A DNA stretch of 44,409 bases, from the NCBI GenBank assembly GCA_009776445.1, contig WRNV01000012.1, positions 1 to 44,409 of the forward strand, given 5' to 3'. The notes below the pieces were generated by a model that was not told the origin of the DNA, searched no databases, and saw nothing but the letters and a program-made list of their open reading frames with translations. The DNA comes from Oscillospiraceae bacterium (GTDB lineage: Bacteria > Bacillota > Clostridia > Oscillospirales > Oscillospiraceae). Below are positions 9,477 through 19,300 of the stretch, one piece after another. The translations under genes were made by a program, and so were the position numbers. Each line of letters opens with the position of its first letter. Within the stretch, counting starts at the first letter, position 1.

Positions 9477-10916
9477 ATGAAAAATCTTCAAAAACTAGGG
9501 AAGTCGCTAATGCTGCCTGTAGCAACCCTTCCGATCGCCGCCTTGATGCTAGGCATCGGGTACTGGATCGACCCTGTCGGGTGGGGAGGCGAAAGCCAGA
9601 TTGCGGCTTTCCTGGTAAAAGCCGGCGCTGCGCTCATAGACGGTATGCCGATTCTATTCGCCGTTGGCGTAGCGGTCGGGATGGCCGATGGCGCGGATGG
9701 AACCTCGGCGCTGGCGGGGATCGTGTCCTGGCTAATGATGACGTCTTTGCTGTCGGCGGGAGCGGTCACGCAAATTCTGGGCAGGGAGCTATCAGTTGTT
9801 GAAGTCAACGCCTTCGACAAAATTCAAAACGCTTTTATCGGCATCCTTTGCGGCCTTATTGGTTCTGTCTGTTACAATCGGTTTAAAAACACGAAACTGC
9901 CTGACGCTCTCGCTTTTTTCAGCGGAAAACGCAGCGTCGCTATCGTCACAGGCGGCGTCAGCATAGTAATAGCGTTTATTTTGATGTTCATTTGGCCGGT
10001 CATATACGGTTGGCTTGTGGCGTTTGGCGAGGCTGTACTTGGCCTTGGCGCTTTCGGCGCGGCTATTTATGGCTTCTTCAACCGTTTGCTTATCCCCACT
10101 GGTCTTCACCACGCGCTCAATCAGGTGTTCTGGTTTGACATTGCTGGCATAAACGACCTCGGCAATTTCTGGCAAAACACAGGCGTCCGCGGGGAAACAG
10201 GCGTGTATATGTCCGGTTTCTTCCCAATCATGATGTTCGGTCTACCTGGAGCCGCACTCGCCATGTACCACACGGCTAAAACAAAACAGAAAAAGATCGC
10301 TGCCGGCATATTGCTGTCCGCGTCATTCGCTTCGTTTCTCACAGGCGTCACGGAGCCGATCGAGTTTGCCTTTATGTTCCTTGCTCCGATTCTTTATGTT
10401 GTCCACGCTGGGCTTACGGCCATATCGATGTTTGTAGTGGCGCTGTTGCCGATCCGCGCGGGTTTCAACTTCAGCGGAGGCTTTATCGACCTGCTACTCA
10501 GTTCGCGCACCCCACTCGCGCTCAACCCATGGATGCTTGCGGTCGTCGGTGTAATATTCTTCGCGATCTACTACTTTTTGTTCCGCGTTATAATTGTCAA
10601 AATGAATCTCAAAACGCCCGGTCGCGAAGATGAGGACTATGCCGCTGAAGAAAGCAAGATAACTCTCGCTTCAAAGGATTACGACGGTATAGCCAAAACT
10701 ATCCTTGAGGGTTTAGGCGGAAAATCAAATATAACGTCACTTGACAACTGTGTTACCCGTTTGCGCGTGGAAGTTAAGGATTATTTGGGGGTCAATGAAA
10801 AAGCTATAAAATCCGCCGGAGTAAGCGGTGTAATACGCCCGGGAAAGACGAGCGTGCAGATAGTTATCGGCACGCAAGTCCAGCATGTCGCCGATGCCAT
10901 GAAAAAATTGATTTGA
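9477..10916 (+). CDS. nagE: PTS system EIIBC, N-acetylglucosamine (possibly glucose) type
   Basis: 479 residues. An EIIC channel of about ten membrane segments (residues 1-390) is followed by an EIIB domain at the C-terminus. It imports and phosphorylates a hexose. The phosphorylated cysteine is C425 in DNCVTRLRV. The EIIC segment HHALNQVFWFDIAGINDLGNFW-like stretch and FLTGVTEPIEFAF favour the GlcNAc branch over glucose or maltose. The ATG at 9477 has AAGGGGGAG about ten bases upstream; the frame is open to 9342 but those codons are the leader. There is no fused or adjacent EIIA, so it must use an EIIA encoded elsewhere. Substrate assignment is moderately sure. Confidence 0.88.
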   Translation: MKNLQKLGKSLMLPVATLPIAALMLGIGYWIDPVGWGGESQIAAFLVKAGAALIDGMPILFAVGVAVGMADGADGTSALAGIVSWLMMTSLLSAGAVTQILGRELSVVEVNAFDKIQNAFIGILCGLIGSVCYNRFKNTKLPDALAFFSGKRSVAIVTGGVSIVIAFILMFIWPVIYGWLVAFGEAVLGLGAFGAAIYGFFNRLLIPTGLHHALNQVFWFDIAGINDLGNFWQNTGVRGETGVYMSGFFPIMMFGLPGAALAMYHTAKTKQKKIAAGILLSASFASFLTGVTEPIEFAFMFLAPILYVVHAGLTAISMFVVALLPIRAGFNFSGGFIDLLLSSRTPLALNPWMLAVVGVIFFAIYYFLFRVIIVKMNLKTPGREDEDYAAEESKITLASKDYDGIAKTILEGLGGKSNITSLDNCVTRLRVEVKDYLGVNEKAIKSAGVSGVIRPGKTSVQIVIGTQVQHVADAMKKLI

Positions 10917-11001
10917 CACAAGTATAAATGCCGCAGCACCAAGCGGAGTGAGCCACACCATCGTGCTGAAGATAGTATAAAGTATAAACCAACAGCGAAT
11001 G

Positions 11002-11073
11002 AACCAAGGGAGCGGTATAAAAGCGCGTTAGCGCCTAGTGCGAGCAACGCCTGAGCGCCGCCCCCTTGGGTTT
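11002..11073. repeat. GC-rich imperfect inverted repeat downstream of the PTS gene
   Basis: AACCAAGGGAGCGG pairs imperfectly with CCGCCCCCTTGGGTTT around a GC-rich centre with further small palindromes (GCGCGTTAGCGC). It could be the transcript end of the PTS gene or a small mobile palindrome. The rest of 10917-11237 shows no gene. Confidence 0.4.
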
Positions 11074-11237
11074 AGTTTGCGAGTTTGCGCAATTTGGATT
11101 CAACGGTGTATGTGGTCAGCAATGGCAGCTCTATTGTGCGTATGACTGGTAATTGTAGTTGAAATAGTATTATTAAAACTGTAGTAAAATACTCAAATAT
11201 GAAAAATAATTGACCTAATTACACAAGTATAGCTATA

Positions 11238-11621
11238 TTATGTAAAGCTAATAATATAATAATCACTAAAAATATGAATGATTGGAATTTTACACTTGAC
11301 AAAGTTTAAAACTGTAGTATAGTTAGCAGAAATTACGTGTCCTGTTCCGATTTTCCAAGTGTGGTAACCAAAGGTTTTTCGCAATGTGTGGCAAGACACT
11401 GGATACTGAAATTTCAGCGCTTCCGCAGCTGCGCTTATAAGCCGGTAAGATTGGATTCGGCGGATAGCCTTTGTCGTTTGATGGTTTTCAATCAGGAAAC
11501 GCCCACTGAGCGCCGCTTCATCAGCGAACGCGGCGAGCGACTGTTTGGCAACTGTGTTATGCGCTATGATTTTTTGCTTGTGTGTTTTTACCTCGGTAAA
11601 GCTCTTAGTAGTATAAGTCAC
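11238..11621 (-). pseudogene. Truncated tyrosine recombinase (phage integrase family), C-terminal catalytic fragment
   Basis: On the minus strand residues 1-92 of a 127-codon frame read like the catalytic domain of phage-type integrases: TEVKTHKQKII (the usual KTGK-R/K-I strand), then TTKAIRRIQSYRLISAAAEA and CHTLRKTFGYH. This supplies the HxxR motif (H78, R81) and the later H87. The upstream N-terminal half is missing, replaced by the divergently read holin gene. After TFGYHTWKIGTG (about base 11345) the similarity ends, so the catalytic Tyr is absent. It cannot be active. It marks the edge of a decayed prophage or integrative element. Confidence rests on motif reading alone. Confidence 0.75.
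11296..11323 (+). promoter_or_regulatory. Predicted promoter reading toward the holin-like gene
   Basis: TTGACA at 11296-11301 and TATAGT at 11318-11323 with a 16-base spacer, on the + strand, inside the end of the integrase remnant frame. It would make a ~330-base leader ahead of the holin gene, antisense to the integrase fragment. Confidence 0.45.
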
Positions 11622-11653
11622 GCGAAGAACAACAATAACAAACAGGAGGCACT

Positions 11654-11956
11654 ATGGAATCACTTACATGGGAGCTTTTGCTCACGACGGCTGGTTGCGC
11701 AACCGCAACAACAGCGTTGACACAAGTAATAAAGAAACTGGTTGGTATCAACCCGAAATGGATTGCGCTTTTCGTGGCGGTCTTCCTTTCGGTTTGCGCC
11801 AGCATTTTTTTTACTGGGGCGACCGCTGGAGGCATAATAATGGCGGCGATCAACGGCGTGTTGTCAGCCGGAAGTTCAATTGGCCTGTTCGAAGGTCTAA
11901 AAAGTATTGGGAAGAGTGAGGAAAAACGCGTTGATAGCGTTGAAGAAAAATCATGA
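11654..11956 (+). CDS. Small holin-like membrane protein
   Basis: 100 residues with strong AGGAGG seven bases before the ATG. Two to three hydrophobic segments are visible (LLLTTAGCATATTALTQVI; WIALFVAVFLSVCASIFF; GGIIMAAINGVLSAGSSIGL), followed by a charged tail (KSEEKRVDSVEEKS). Size, topology and the ATGA overlap with an endolysin start match holins of clostridial phages, which let the lysin cross the membrane. The lysin partner is reduced to 19 codons, so the cassette cannot work as a pair here. It may be a relic or may act with the intact amidase at 43237. Confidence 0.65.
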   Translation: MESLTWELLLTTAGCATATTALTQVIKKLVGINPKWIALFVAVFLSVCASIFFTGATAGGIIMAAINGVLSAGSSIGLFEGLKSIGKSEEKRVDSVEEKS

Positions 11957-12012
11957 CTTTTGCGCTTGATGCAGGGCATTACAAGTATACGCCTGGAAAA
12001 TGGTTTTATTGA
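11953..12012 (+). pseudogene. N-terminal fragment of an Amidase_3 endolysin
   Basis: The 19-residue product MTFALDAGHYKYTPGKWFY is nearly the same as the start of the amidase at 43237 (ITIALDAGHYKYTPGKR). The DNA of the shared codons is also nearly identical, so the fragment broke recently. Similarity stops at the Gly-Lys codons and a TGA follows four codons later. The ATG overlaps the holin stop codon (ATGA), typical of a coupled lysis cassette. Confidence 0.85.
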
Positions 12013-12075
12013 ACGCTAGTATTACTTCAAAAAGGTTGCCGCATAAGCACCAGTCAAGATAGTGGGGGGATATAT

Positions 12076-12912
12076 ATGACAAGGAAAAATATAGTCATTG
12101 ACAGGACTTCAAATCTTGCAGAGATATTATCAGACCAAGAAAGAGTAATATGTTATTTACTTATCAATGGATATAGTAACGCGCAGATATCGACGGAGCT
12201 TAATGTGCCGGAGGATAGTGTTAGAAATGCCATAATGGGTGTATTTGATAAAATTGGCTTCAATCTTGAAAAGATTTTGACAGAACGTCAAAGGGAAATT
12301 TGTGAATTAATTATTGAAGGAAGAAGTGATGATAGTATAGCTGAAACTCTCAAAAGAATCGCAAAATCCCAGAAAGCCCGTAGGAAGCCTGGTGAGAACA
12401 TAACAGAAGGCACAGTCAGAATTCATGTATCGAATATTTTCAGAGTAATTGGTATTCATAGTAGATCAGACCTAATCGTATGCTATAGAAAGCTCAAAGA
12501 AGCCGCAGCCGCTTTGACTGTTAACATTCCGCCACAGCCGCCGCAACCGCCGGCAAACGTAAAGTTGAGGCTTGACGGAGAAGGCGCGTTACCAAACGTG
12601 ATTCCGATTACTTTTAAAGAAAAACGTGTATTCACCATTGGCAGGCACGATATAAACATAGCTAGAAAACAGAGGGATTTTGAGTTTGATAATACCGACG
12701 CGACTAGTTCTATAAGCCGTATGCATGCTGTTATTGAGCAACTGCCAAGCGGTGGTTACGCCATAAAAGATAAATCAAGATTTGGTACCATTGTTAATGA
12801 TGAAAAACTCTTGTATGACGTTCCACGACGGATTTTTAGCGGCGACCGCATTTCATTGGCTGATACTCAGATCAATTATGTGTTTGAGGAACAACAGGAA
12901 GGAACGCAATGA
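12076..12912 (+). CDS. Regulator with tandem LuxR-like HTH segments and a C-terminal FHA domain
   Basis: 278 residues. Residues ~14-55 (LSDQERVICYLLINGYSNAQISTELNVPEDSVRNAI, in pieces) and ~70-135 (LTERQREICELIIEGRSDDSIA, then TEGTVRIHVSNIFRVIGIHS) each look like a LuxR/GerE DNA-binding helix-turn-helix; the second has an insertion (KSQKARRKPGEN) between helices. A PPQPPQPP linker leads to an FHA domain (~180-272) with the phosphothreonine-binding core: IGRHD, SSISRMHAVIE, GTIVNDEKL. FHA domains bind phosphothreonine, and the next gene is a Ser/Thr kinase 61 bases downstream, so I infer the kinase phosphorylates this regulator or an adaptor. SD GGGGGG precedes the ATG. Its DNA target is unknown. 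Confidence 0.85.
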   Translation: MTRKNIVIDRTSNLAEILSDQERVICYLLINGYSNAQISTELNVPEDSVRNAIMGVFDKIGFNLEKILTERQREICELIIEGRSDDSIAETLKRIAKSQKARRKPGENITEGTVRIHVSNIFRVIGIHSRSDLIVCYRKLKEAAAALTVNIPPQPPQPPANVKLRLDGEGALPNVIPITFKEKRVFTIGRHDINIARKQRDFEFDNTDATSSISRMHAVIEQLPSGGYAIKDKSRFGTIVNDEKLLYDVPRRIFSGDRISLADTQINYVFEEQQEGTQ

Positions 12913-12973
12913 CAATATCCAGCGAAATAATATTCTCGAATGTTTAGCGATAGTAGTATAGTAGGGGAGGATT

Positions 12974-15900
12974 ATGTCGAAAGTAATATCTTCTAAGTAT
13001 GAAATATCAGATGATATCACAGATGAGATCGGTGAAGGCGGCGGAGGGAAAGTCTATAAGGGATGGCACTTGAGTTTGGAGAAAGATATTGCGCTCAAAG
13101 TCGACAAACGCTCGTTATCGAAAACGACAGTGGAAAATCTAAGACGAGAAGCTGATACGCTCAAGGATATAAGGCACACAAACATCCCGCAAGTGTTTGG
13201 TTTCGAGTTTGAAGACGGTATTTGTTACACTGTGATGGATTATATAGACGGCGAGAGCCTTGATAAACCCCTTATTAGAGGCGAACGGTTTGCGTCGCCG
13301 CAGGTTATAAAATGGGCGCGCCAGCTGTTAGAAGCCCTATGTTACTTACACAGCCCCCATCCCAGATTTCCATATGGAATTCTCCACAGCGATATTAAGC
13401 CGGCAAATATTATGTGTACTCGGGAAGGCGATATTCTTCTAATCGACTTCAATGTTGCCCTTGCCTTGGACAAAGATGGAACAGCTGCTGTTGGACTTAC
13501 CCCAGGTTACGCGTCGCCTGAGCATTATGAGTACGAGAGTCAAGTATCTGGAAAAGAAGCAGCTTTGGCTAGTCCTCTAACAATACGTCCAAAAGATGTA
13601 CAGACATTTGTTAAGCGCAAGGCAAAGAGTAAGCATGAACTCTCGGAAAATGCAGATTCCTCTGGTAGCACGAATAGCAGACTTGACGCCAGATCGGATA
13701 TTTATGGACTTGGAGCTTCGTTATATCATTTGGCGACAGGGCGTTTGCCGGCAAAAAAAGCGATCGATGTGACGCCTTTGACGCAGTGGGACTGCGCGCC
13801 CGCGCTTGCGGCAATAATCAATAAGGCAATGTCCCCCAATAAAGATGATCGCTTTCAGACAGCGGCGGAGATGCTGGAAGCTTTTATACATATTCGTTGG
13901 AATATTCACTGGAATGATCCCCGCGCAAAGCATTTTAGAATGATTCGGGCTTCGACAGCGGCAATACTGAGCTTTTTACTGCTCCTTGGCACATTTACAA
14001 CATTCACGGGCCTCAGGCGCATGCAATGGGATGATAAAGTTCGTGCCTCAGTGGAAGCATCGCTTAACGCTTACTCTATAAATGGAGATAAAACATTGGC
14101 TATCAAGCTGGCCCTTGAGGCTGTACCTATGCCGATAAACGGAGGGTTGTTCACATCACCCATTTCAGCTGGGACGATGCATGCGCTTGCTACCGCGCTT
14201 GGCGTATATGATTTATCGGATGGTTTTAAGTTACATAAGACGATCTACCTGCCTTCCGCGCCGATGATGGCTGAAATGTCGCCTGGTGGCGCGACTGCGG
14301 TCGTCGTATACGCGTATGAAGCTGCGGTTATTGACTTGGACAGTGGAAAAATTGTTTTTATGGTGCCGATGGCACAGTCTGTACTTGCGGAAGCGCGTTT
14401 TTTAAGCGATACGACACTGGTTTTTGCAGGACTGGAAGGCCTTTGCGCTTACAGCGTAATCAATGGCGAGCGACTCTGGCTGAGTGATATCCCGGCAACA
14501 GCAATAGCCGTTTCGGCAGACGGCGGAACTGTCGCCGCTATTAGCGACAATGGAGGATATTGTAGGCTATACGACGCTCAGGGGAATGTGCTATGTGACA
14601 TAGGTTTTGGAGGCAAGGCTCAGCGTACGCCAAGTGAAGAGGAATTCACCAATCCACGTGATAATCTGTTCGCTCTGTCCGGTGATGGGAAGTATTTAGC
14701 AGCCAGTTTTGCCGATGGTTCGTTGGCGGTATTTGATACAGGTGATTCAGATATTATTTTGACTTTTGAACCTAAGGGCGAATACGATTATGTTCGTTTT
14801 GAAGGCGGATTTTTGGGTGATATGCTTGCGTTCTCAATGACAAGTTGGCAGGGAACCAGTTTGCACGGATCAGATTATGCCGTTATTGATATGTCTAATA
14901 TTGACCTGGAAGAGCCTATGCCGTTATTCTCTGATACGTCGTATGGACGCTATGGCGTGATCGCGAATCAAGATGGTATTTTTATTTCTTTATACAATAC
15001 CGTTGTGCGCCTCGACCCCAATGGAGGCGAACTCCGGGGGATTGCCAGGGCGGATTCCTATGTAAAGAGTTTTGACTCTGACGGCGAGTATTCGATTGTT
15101 GCGTGGGATGGCGGCTATGCGTTCTCCAGCAAAGACGCCGATGAAATCTCACGCTTTAAACGGGAGTTGATTGTGGATATTACGTTGATCAAGGGCGACT
15201 TTGCCTTGATTGGCGGGAGGGATAGTCAGGAATTGACAGTTCTAAAACTAGAAAGAAACAATGACACGCAACTCCTCTCGTTTGACGGAACTGACTACCC
15301 TTATTTAGAGGCTCGGGTCAACGCTGATGGAACCAGGATTATGCTCTTTCGCCCAGATAGTTTCAGGATATATAGCAATGACGGCAAGCTGCTTTGTGAA
15401 TCGTCGATACCTAATAATGGTCAAGTCCGCGATCAGCAGCACAGCAAAAACAGCGGCAACTTGGCAGTGATGTACGAGGATGCTCTTTTGATCTACAGTG
15501 GGCATGACGGACGATTGATTTTTGAGGAGACAGGTTTGCGCTCGGTGTTTTACGCTCCATATGGCGTTAGCATACTGGATGATAAAGGGCAGCTCCATTT
15601 GATCGATTTGGATAGCGGGACGGATGTTTTGCCTGAAATGATAGTGACGGACGATAACGAGGACAACGAAGCTTTTGCCGCTTTTTGCGGGTTCACTGTT
15701 GATAGCTCATTTCTTACAGGAGCTAAATTAATTGGAGCCGTAAAAATTGGTAAGGGATACTTTTTTGTGGTAGCGGAAGATGAGAAAAGCATTGTTTACG
15801 ACGAAACGAGCAAAAAGAGGTTTGAGATACCATTTCGTGGTTCAAACGAAGCGCATTTTACCGAGACTGCCGTAGTTATATCGCCAATAAGCGGGACGCC

Positions 15901-16204
15901 TGCGGTGTATAGTCTGAAAAACGGCAAAAAGATAGCAGATTTGGAGAAGGACGCCTATTTGACTTACATAACAGAGATGGGTGAAATGGGTGACTTGGGT
16001 GAATATATTGTCAGTCAATATATTTCGACCGACGGCGAGCAATATGGAGTGCTGCTGGACAGCAAGTTTCAACCGATAGCGTCTCTGCCCTGGTTGTGTG
16101 ATGTATGGAATGGGCAGTTGGTATTTGCTAACTGGCAGGATGGGTTGAGGTATAGCCGGGTGTACAATGTGGAGGAATTGGTAGCATTGGCCAAGGCGTC
16201 GTAG
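12974..16204 (+). CDS. Transmembrane Ser/Thr protein kinase with extracellular beta-propeller-like sensor
   Basis: 1076 residues. The N-terminal kinase domain (~10-305) has the Gly loop IGEGGGGKVYKG, catalytic Lys in IALKVDK (~42), the catalytic loop HSDIKPANIM (~138), the metal motif DFN (~158, not DFG) and GYASPEHYE (APE variant). HSD replaces HRD, so it belongs to the non-RD type. An insertion of ~60 residues lies between the activation segment and the conserved DARSDIYGLGASLYHL. One membrane segment (~325-349, TAAILSFLLLLGTFTTF) leads to ~720 residues outside the cell with repeated WD/PQQ-like strands (LSGDGKYLAASFADGSLAVFDT; YSGHDGRLIF; STDGEQYGVLLDSKF), most likely one or two beta-propellers that sense a ligand. 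It follows the HTH-FHA gene and precedes the giant LRR protein gene. Confidence 0.9.
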   Translation: MSKVISSKYEISDDITDEIGEGGGGKVYKGWHLSLEKDIALKVDKRSLSKTTVENLRREADTLKDIRHTNIPQVFGFEFEDGICYTVMDYIDGESLDKPLIRGERFASPQVIKWARQLLEALCYLHSPHPRFPYGILHSDIKPANIMCTREGDILLIDFNVALALDKDGTAAVGLTPGYASPEHYEYESQVSGKEAALASPLTIRPKDVQTFVKRKAKSKHELSENADSSGSTNSRLDARSDIYGLGASLYHLATGRLPAKKAIDVTPLTQWDCAPALAAIINKAMSPNKDDRFQTAAEMLEAFIHIRWNIHWNDPRAKHFRMIRASTAAILSFLLLLGTFTTFTGLRRMQWDDKVRASVEASLNAYSINGDKTLAIKLALEAVPMPINGGLFTSPISAGTMHALATALGVYDLSDGFKLHKTIYLPSAPMMAEMSPGGATAVVVYAYEAAVIDLDSGKIVFMVPMAQSVLAEARFLSDTTLVFAGLEGLCAYSVINGERLWLSDIPATAIAVSADGGTVAAISDNGGYCRLYDAQGNVLCDIGFGGKAQRTPSEEEFTNPRDNLFALSGDGKYLAASFADGSLAVFDTGDSDIILTFEPKGEYDYVRFEGGFLGDMLAFSMTSWQGTSLHGSDYAVIDMSNIDLEEPMPLFSDTSYGRYGVIANQDGIFISLYNTVVRLDPNGGELRGIARADSYVKSFDSDGEYSIVAWDGGYAFSSKDADEISRFKRELIVDITLIKGDFALIGGRDSQELTVLKLERNNDTQLLSFDGTDYPYLEARVNADGTRIMLFRPDSFRIYSNDGKLLCESSIPNNGQVRDQQHSKNSGNLAVMYEDALLIYSGHDGRLIFEETGLRSVFYAPYGVSILDDKGQLHLIDLDSGTDVLPEMIVTDDNEDNEAFAAFCGFTVDSSFLTGAKLIGAVKIGKGYFFVVAEDEKSIVYDETSKKRFEIPFRGSNEAHFTETAVVISPISGTPAVYSLKNGKKIADLEKDAYLTYITEMGEMGDLGEYIVSQYISTDGEQYGVLLDSKFQPIASLPWLCDVWNGQLVFANWQDGLRYSRVYNVEELVALAKAS

Positions 16205-16226
16205 AGGATAGATGGTAAACGTGTAG

Positions 16227-16361
16227 CTGTTCAGAGGGCATCCAAAAACACAGGCTGGTTACAGGCAACGCGCTAGTACATCGGCGTAAACTTGTAATAT
16301 TGGCCAAAACTTGTGCGCGGAGCCTGTAACCATTGCGAGTTTTTGGATACCCTCTGAACAG
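16227..16361. repeat. 135-bp palindromic repeat, copy 2 (kinase-LRR gap)
   Basis: The left arm at 16227-16266 (CTGTTCAGAGGGCATCCAAA, then GGTTACAGGC) pairs with the right arm at 16322-16361 (GCCTGTAACC, then TTTTTGGATACCCTCTGAAC) with only a few mismatches. The centre also matches the copy at 4570-4704 (ACTTGTAATA, CAAAACTTGTG). Both copies have the same orientation. It lies between the kinase stop and the LRR gene start and would fold as a long hairpin in a joint transcript. Confidence 0.9.
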
Positions 16362-16389
16362 GAGTTACATATGCGATAATTGGGGGAGT

Positions 16390-19300
16390 ATGAAAATGAG
16401 AGGAAAAAGATTTGTGAAGAAAGTTGTCTTCTGGGTGTTGTTTATTATATTGATAATTGGAAATTTACCTGTTGTTGATACGCAAGCTGAGGTTTATGAC
16501 GAGATTCAGATTAATTCGGATAGCACAGATGGGGAAATATTCGGGCAACATAGTGCTGTTGAGGATGAGGAACAGAAAGAACCTGAGGGTGAAGTAGATG
16601 ATGGTTCTTCATCTGGAACTGGTGTGGTTGGACAAGATTTGGGCGAGAATACAATTGAATTTACCAGTTCTAACGGCATTCTCACCCAAGAGAACGTCAT
16701 AGAACAGATCGGACCCAAGGGTTATGCGGAAGACGATACTTTTGCCGCAATCATCGACGACAGTGTGACAAGAATTGGTGATGGTGCCTTCGAAAGTCGT
16801 GCTGGTCTCAAGAGTGTTAGTTTTTCGAACAGCTTGGAAAGCATCGGAGTTTACTCATTCTATGCATGTACCAGTCTCACTAAAATTGAGATACCGCAAA
16901 GCGTGGTATTTGTTGATAAGGGTGCGTTTTTGGAATGCAGCCACCTTTCAGAAGTGTATTTTGATGGGAATGCGCCAACCGTAGAATTATTCGCGTTTAG
17001 CAGAATATCTTCAGAGGCTAAGGCGTATGTCTATCCGGAATATGTCTATCCGTCAGTAGATGGATTCCCTGTGGAGTGGCAGGTTTGGAAAGAGCTTAAA
17101 ATATTGTACCGTGAGGCTCTTAATGTTAAAACTATTACTTTCTCAACAGACGACGTAAACGGAACATTGTCGCAAACAGAGGTAAGTGAACAGCTCAAAA
17201 TTATTGTAGGTGATGATAACTGCAAACTTAAGGCTGAATTTCATGCAAGCGTAAAAGCAATTGGATGCATGGCGTTTTACGAATGCTCACAACTCGTTAG
17301 TATAGAGATTCCAATAACTATAGTGAGTATTGAGAGTCGCGCCTTTGGAGATTGCAAAAACCTTGTAAAAGCTTATTTTGACGCTGGAGAGCCAAATGTG
17401 GAATCAGACGCGTTTGAGGGTAAAGCTGATAATGCGGTAGCGTATGTTTACAGATATGTTAAGGGCTTCCCTGCGCAGGGAGAATTGTGGAATGGATTCA
17501 TTGTAAAATATCGAGACAACTCAGGTGAGAGGTCAATCACATTTAACACTTTCAATGCAAACGGCACGTTAACACCGGAAGATGTAAGCCTTCAACTTTC
17601 TTTGACTGCGCTTGATTATTCTAATGGATTTATCGCAAAATTTAGTGATAACGTAAAAGCAATCAACGCTCAAGCTTTTGAAAGATGCACAAGCCTCGTT
17701 AGTGTTATCATATCAGACAATGTTAAGAGTATAGGCGCCTACGCTTTCCATTCTTGTACAAATCTAGCGAGCATCCAAATCCCAGACAGTGTGGAAGGTA
17801 TAGGCGACACGACTTTCGTTGGATGCACCAGCCTAATGGAAATCAACGTAAGCGATGACAATAAAGAGTATTCCTCGTCTTATGACGGCGTATTGTTTAA
17901 CTGGGATAAGAGTACGTTGATTTGTTTTCCGGGGGGCAAATCTGGCAGCTATACCATCCCGTATGGTGTTGTGAATATTGGTGGTCATTCATTCGATGGA
18001 TGCGCTGATCTTATAAGCGTTTTCATCCCAAACAGCGTGATAAATATTGGTAGTTACGCATTCAGTAATTGCGTGAAGCTTTCCAACGTGTACTTTGACG
18101 GCGAAGCTCCAACAAATGTGGGGCGATCGGCATTTTCGGGCTTGCCTAAAATAGCGTTAGCGCATGTTTATCCGCCCCCTGTAGCGAACAAATTTCCAGA
18201 TGAAGGAAAGCCATGGAATATGCTTACTATAAAACATCGGGATATACAAAATCGAGATGTCTCAAACAACATAATAATTACTTTTCAAACGAATAGCGCT
18301 GATGGTACGCTTACTTATTTGGAGGTCGGCGAGCAAATTACCGGCGATAGATTTATCGCGGAGTTCGATACAAGCGTTAAGTCGATTGGAAACTCAGCCT
18401 TTGACAGGTGTTCAAACCTCATGAGCGTATTAATAGCCAATAACGTAAGTAGTATTGGGGATCAAGCTTTCAATAACTGTATCAACTTGACAGACGTAAT
18501 GATCACGGACAGCGTGGTAAGTATCGGCGACTGGGTTTTTGACGGTTGCGCTAGTCTCAAAGAAATAAATGTTAGTGAAGATAATGTCGCCTATTCATCG
18601 TCTGTTGAGGGGGTTCTATTTAACAAAGATAAAACGCGATTGGTTGTATTCCCTGCTGGCAAATCGGGCAGTTATGTTATCCCGTATGGTGTGACTATCA
18701 TCGATGACTCTGCTTTCTACAACTGTGTTGGTCTTACTAGTGTTATTATTCCAAACAGTGTTACTGCCATCGCTGATTATGCCTTCAACTATTGCTCAAG
18801 CCTAACAAGTATCACCATCCCATCCAATGTGAAGAGTATTGGTAATTTTGCGTTTGCATACTGTACTAATCTGTCAGAAATCATAGGTGATCTTCCGGAA
18901 GATGATTATATAGGGGCGTGGGCATTTGATGAAACACCCGATAAAAGGGATGTCCCAACCTCGACAATCACATTTAGTGCGAATGGAACGCTGACTCAAA
19001 AAGAAGTAAGGAATCAGATTCTTGGGAAAATTGGCCAAGATGATGGATTATTTGTCGCTGAGTTCGAAGACACAGTTACGGCGATTGATGATATGGCTTT
19101 CTATGATTATCCTAATCTCACGAGTGTTGATCTTGGGCAGAACGTGGAGAGTATCGGAGAGTTGGCTTTTGCTTATTGTGTTGGTCTAAGAGACATTACA
19201 ATTGCAGATAATGTGACAAGTGTTGGAATTCAAGCTTTCTATGCCTGCAGCAACCTCACGAGAGTTGATATTGGATACCAAGTGAACAGTATAGGTGCGG

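Noticed and set aside
11337..11720. 127-codon + strand frame over the integrase fragment
   Set aside because: No Shine-Dalgarno, unlikely composition, it runs into the holin gene, and the opposite strand carries clear integrase motifs.
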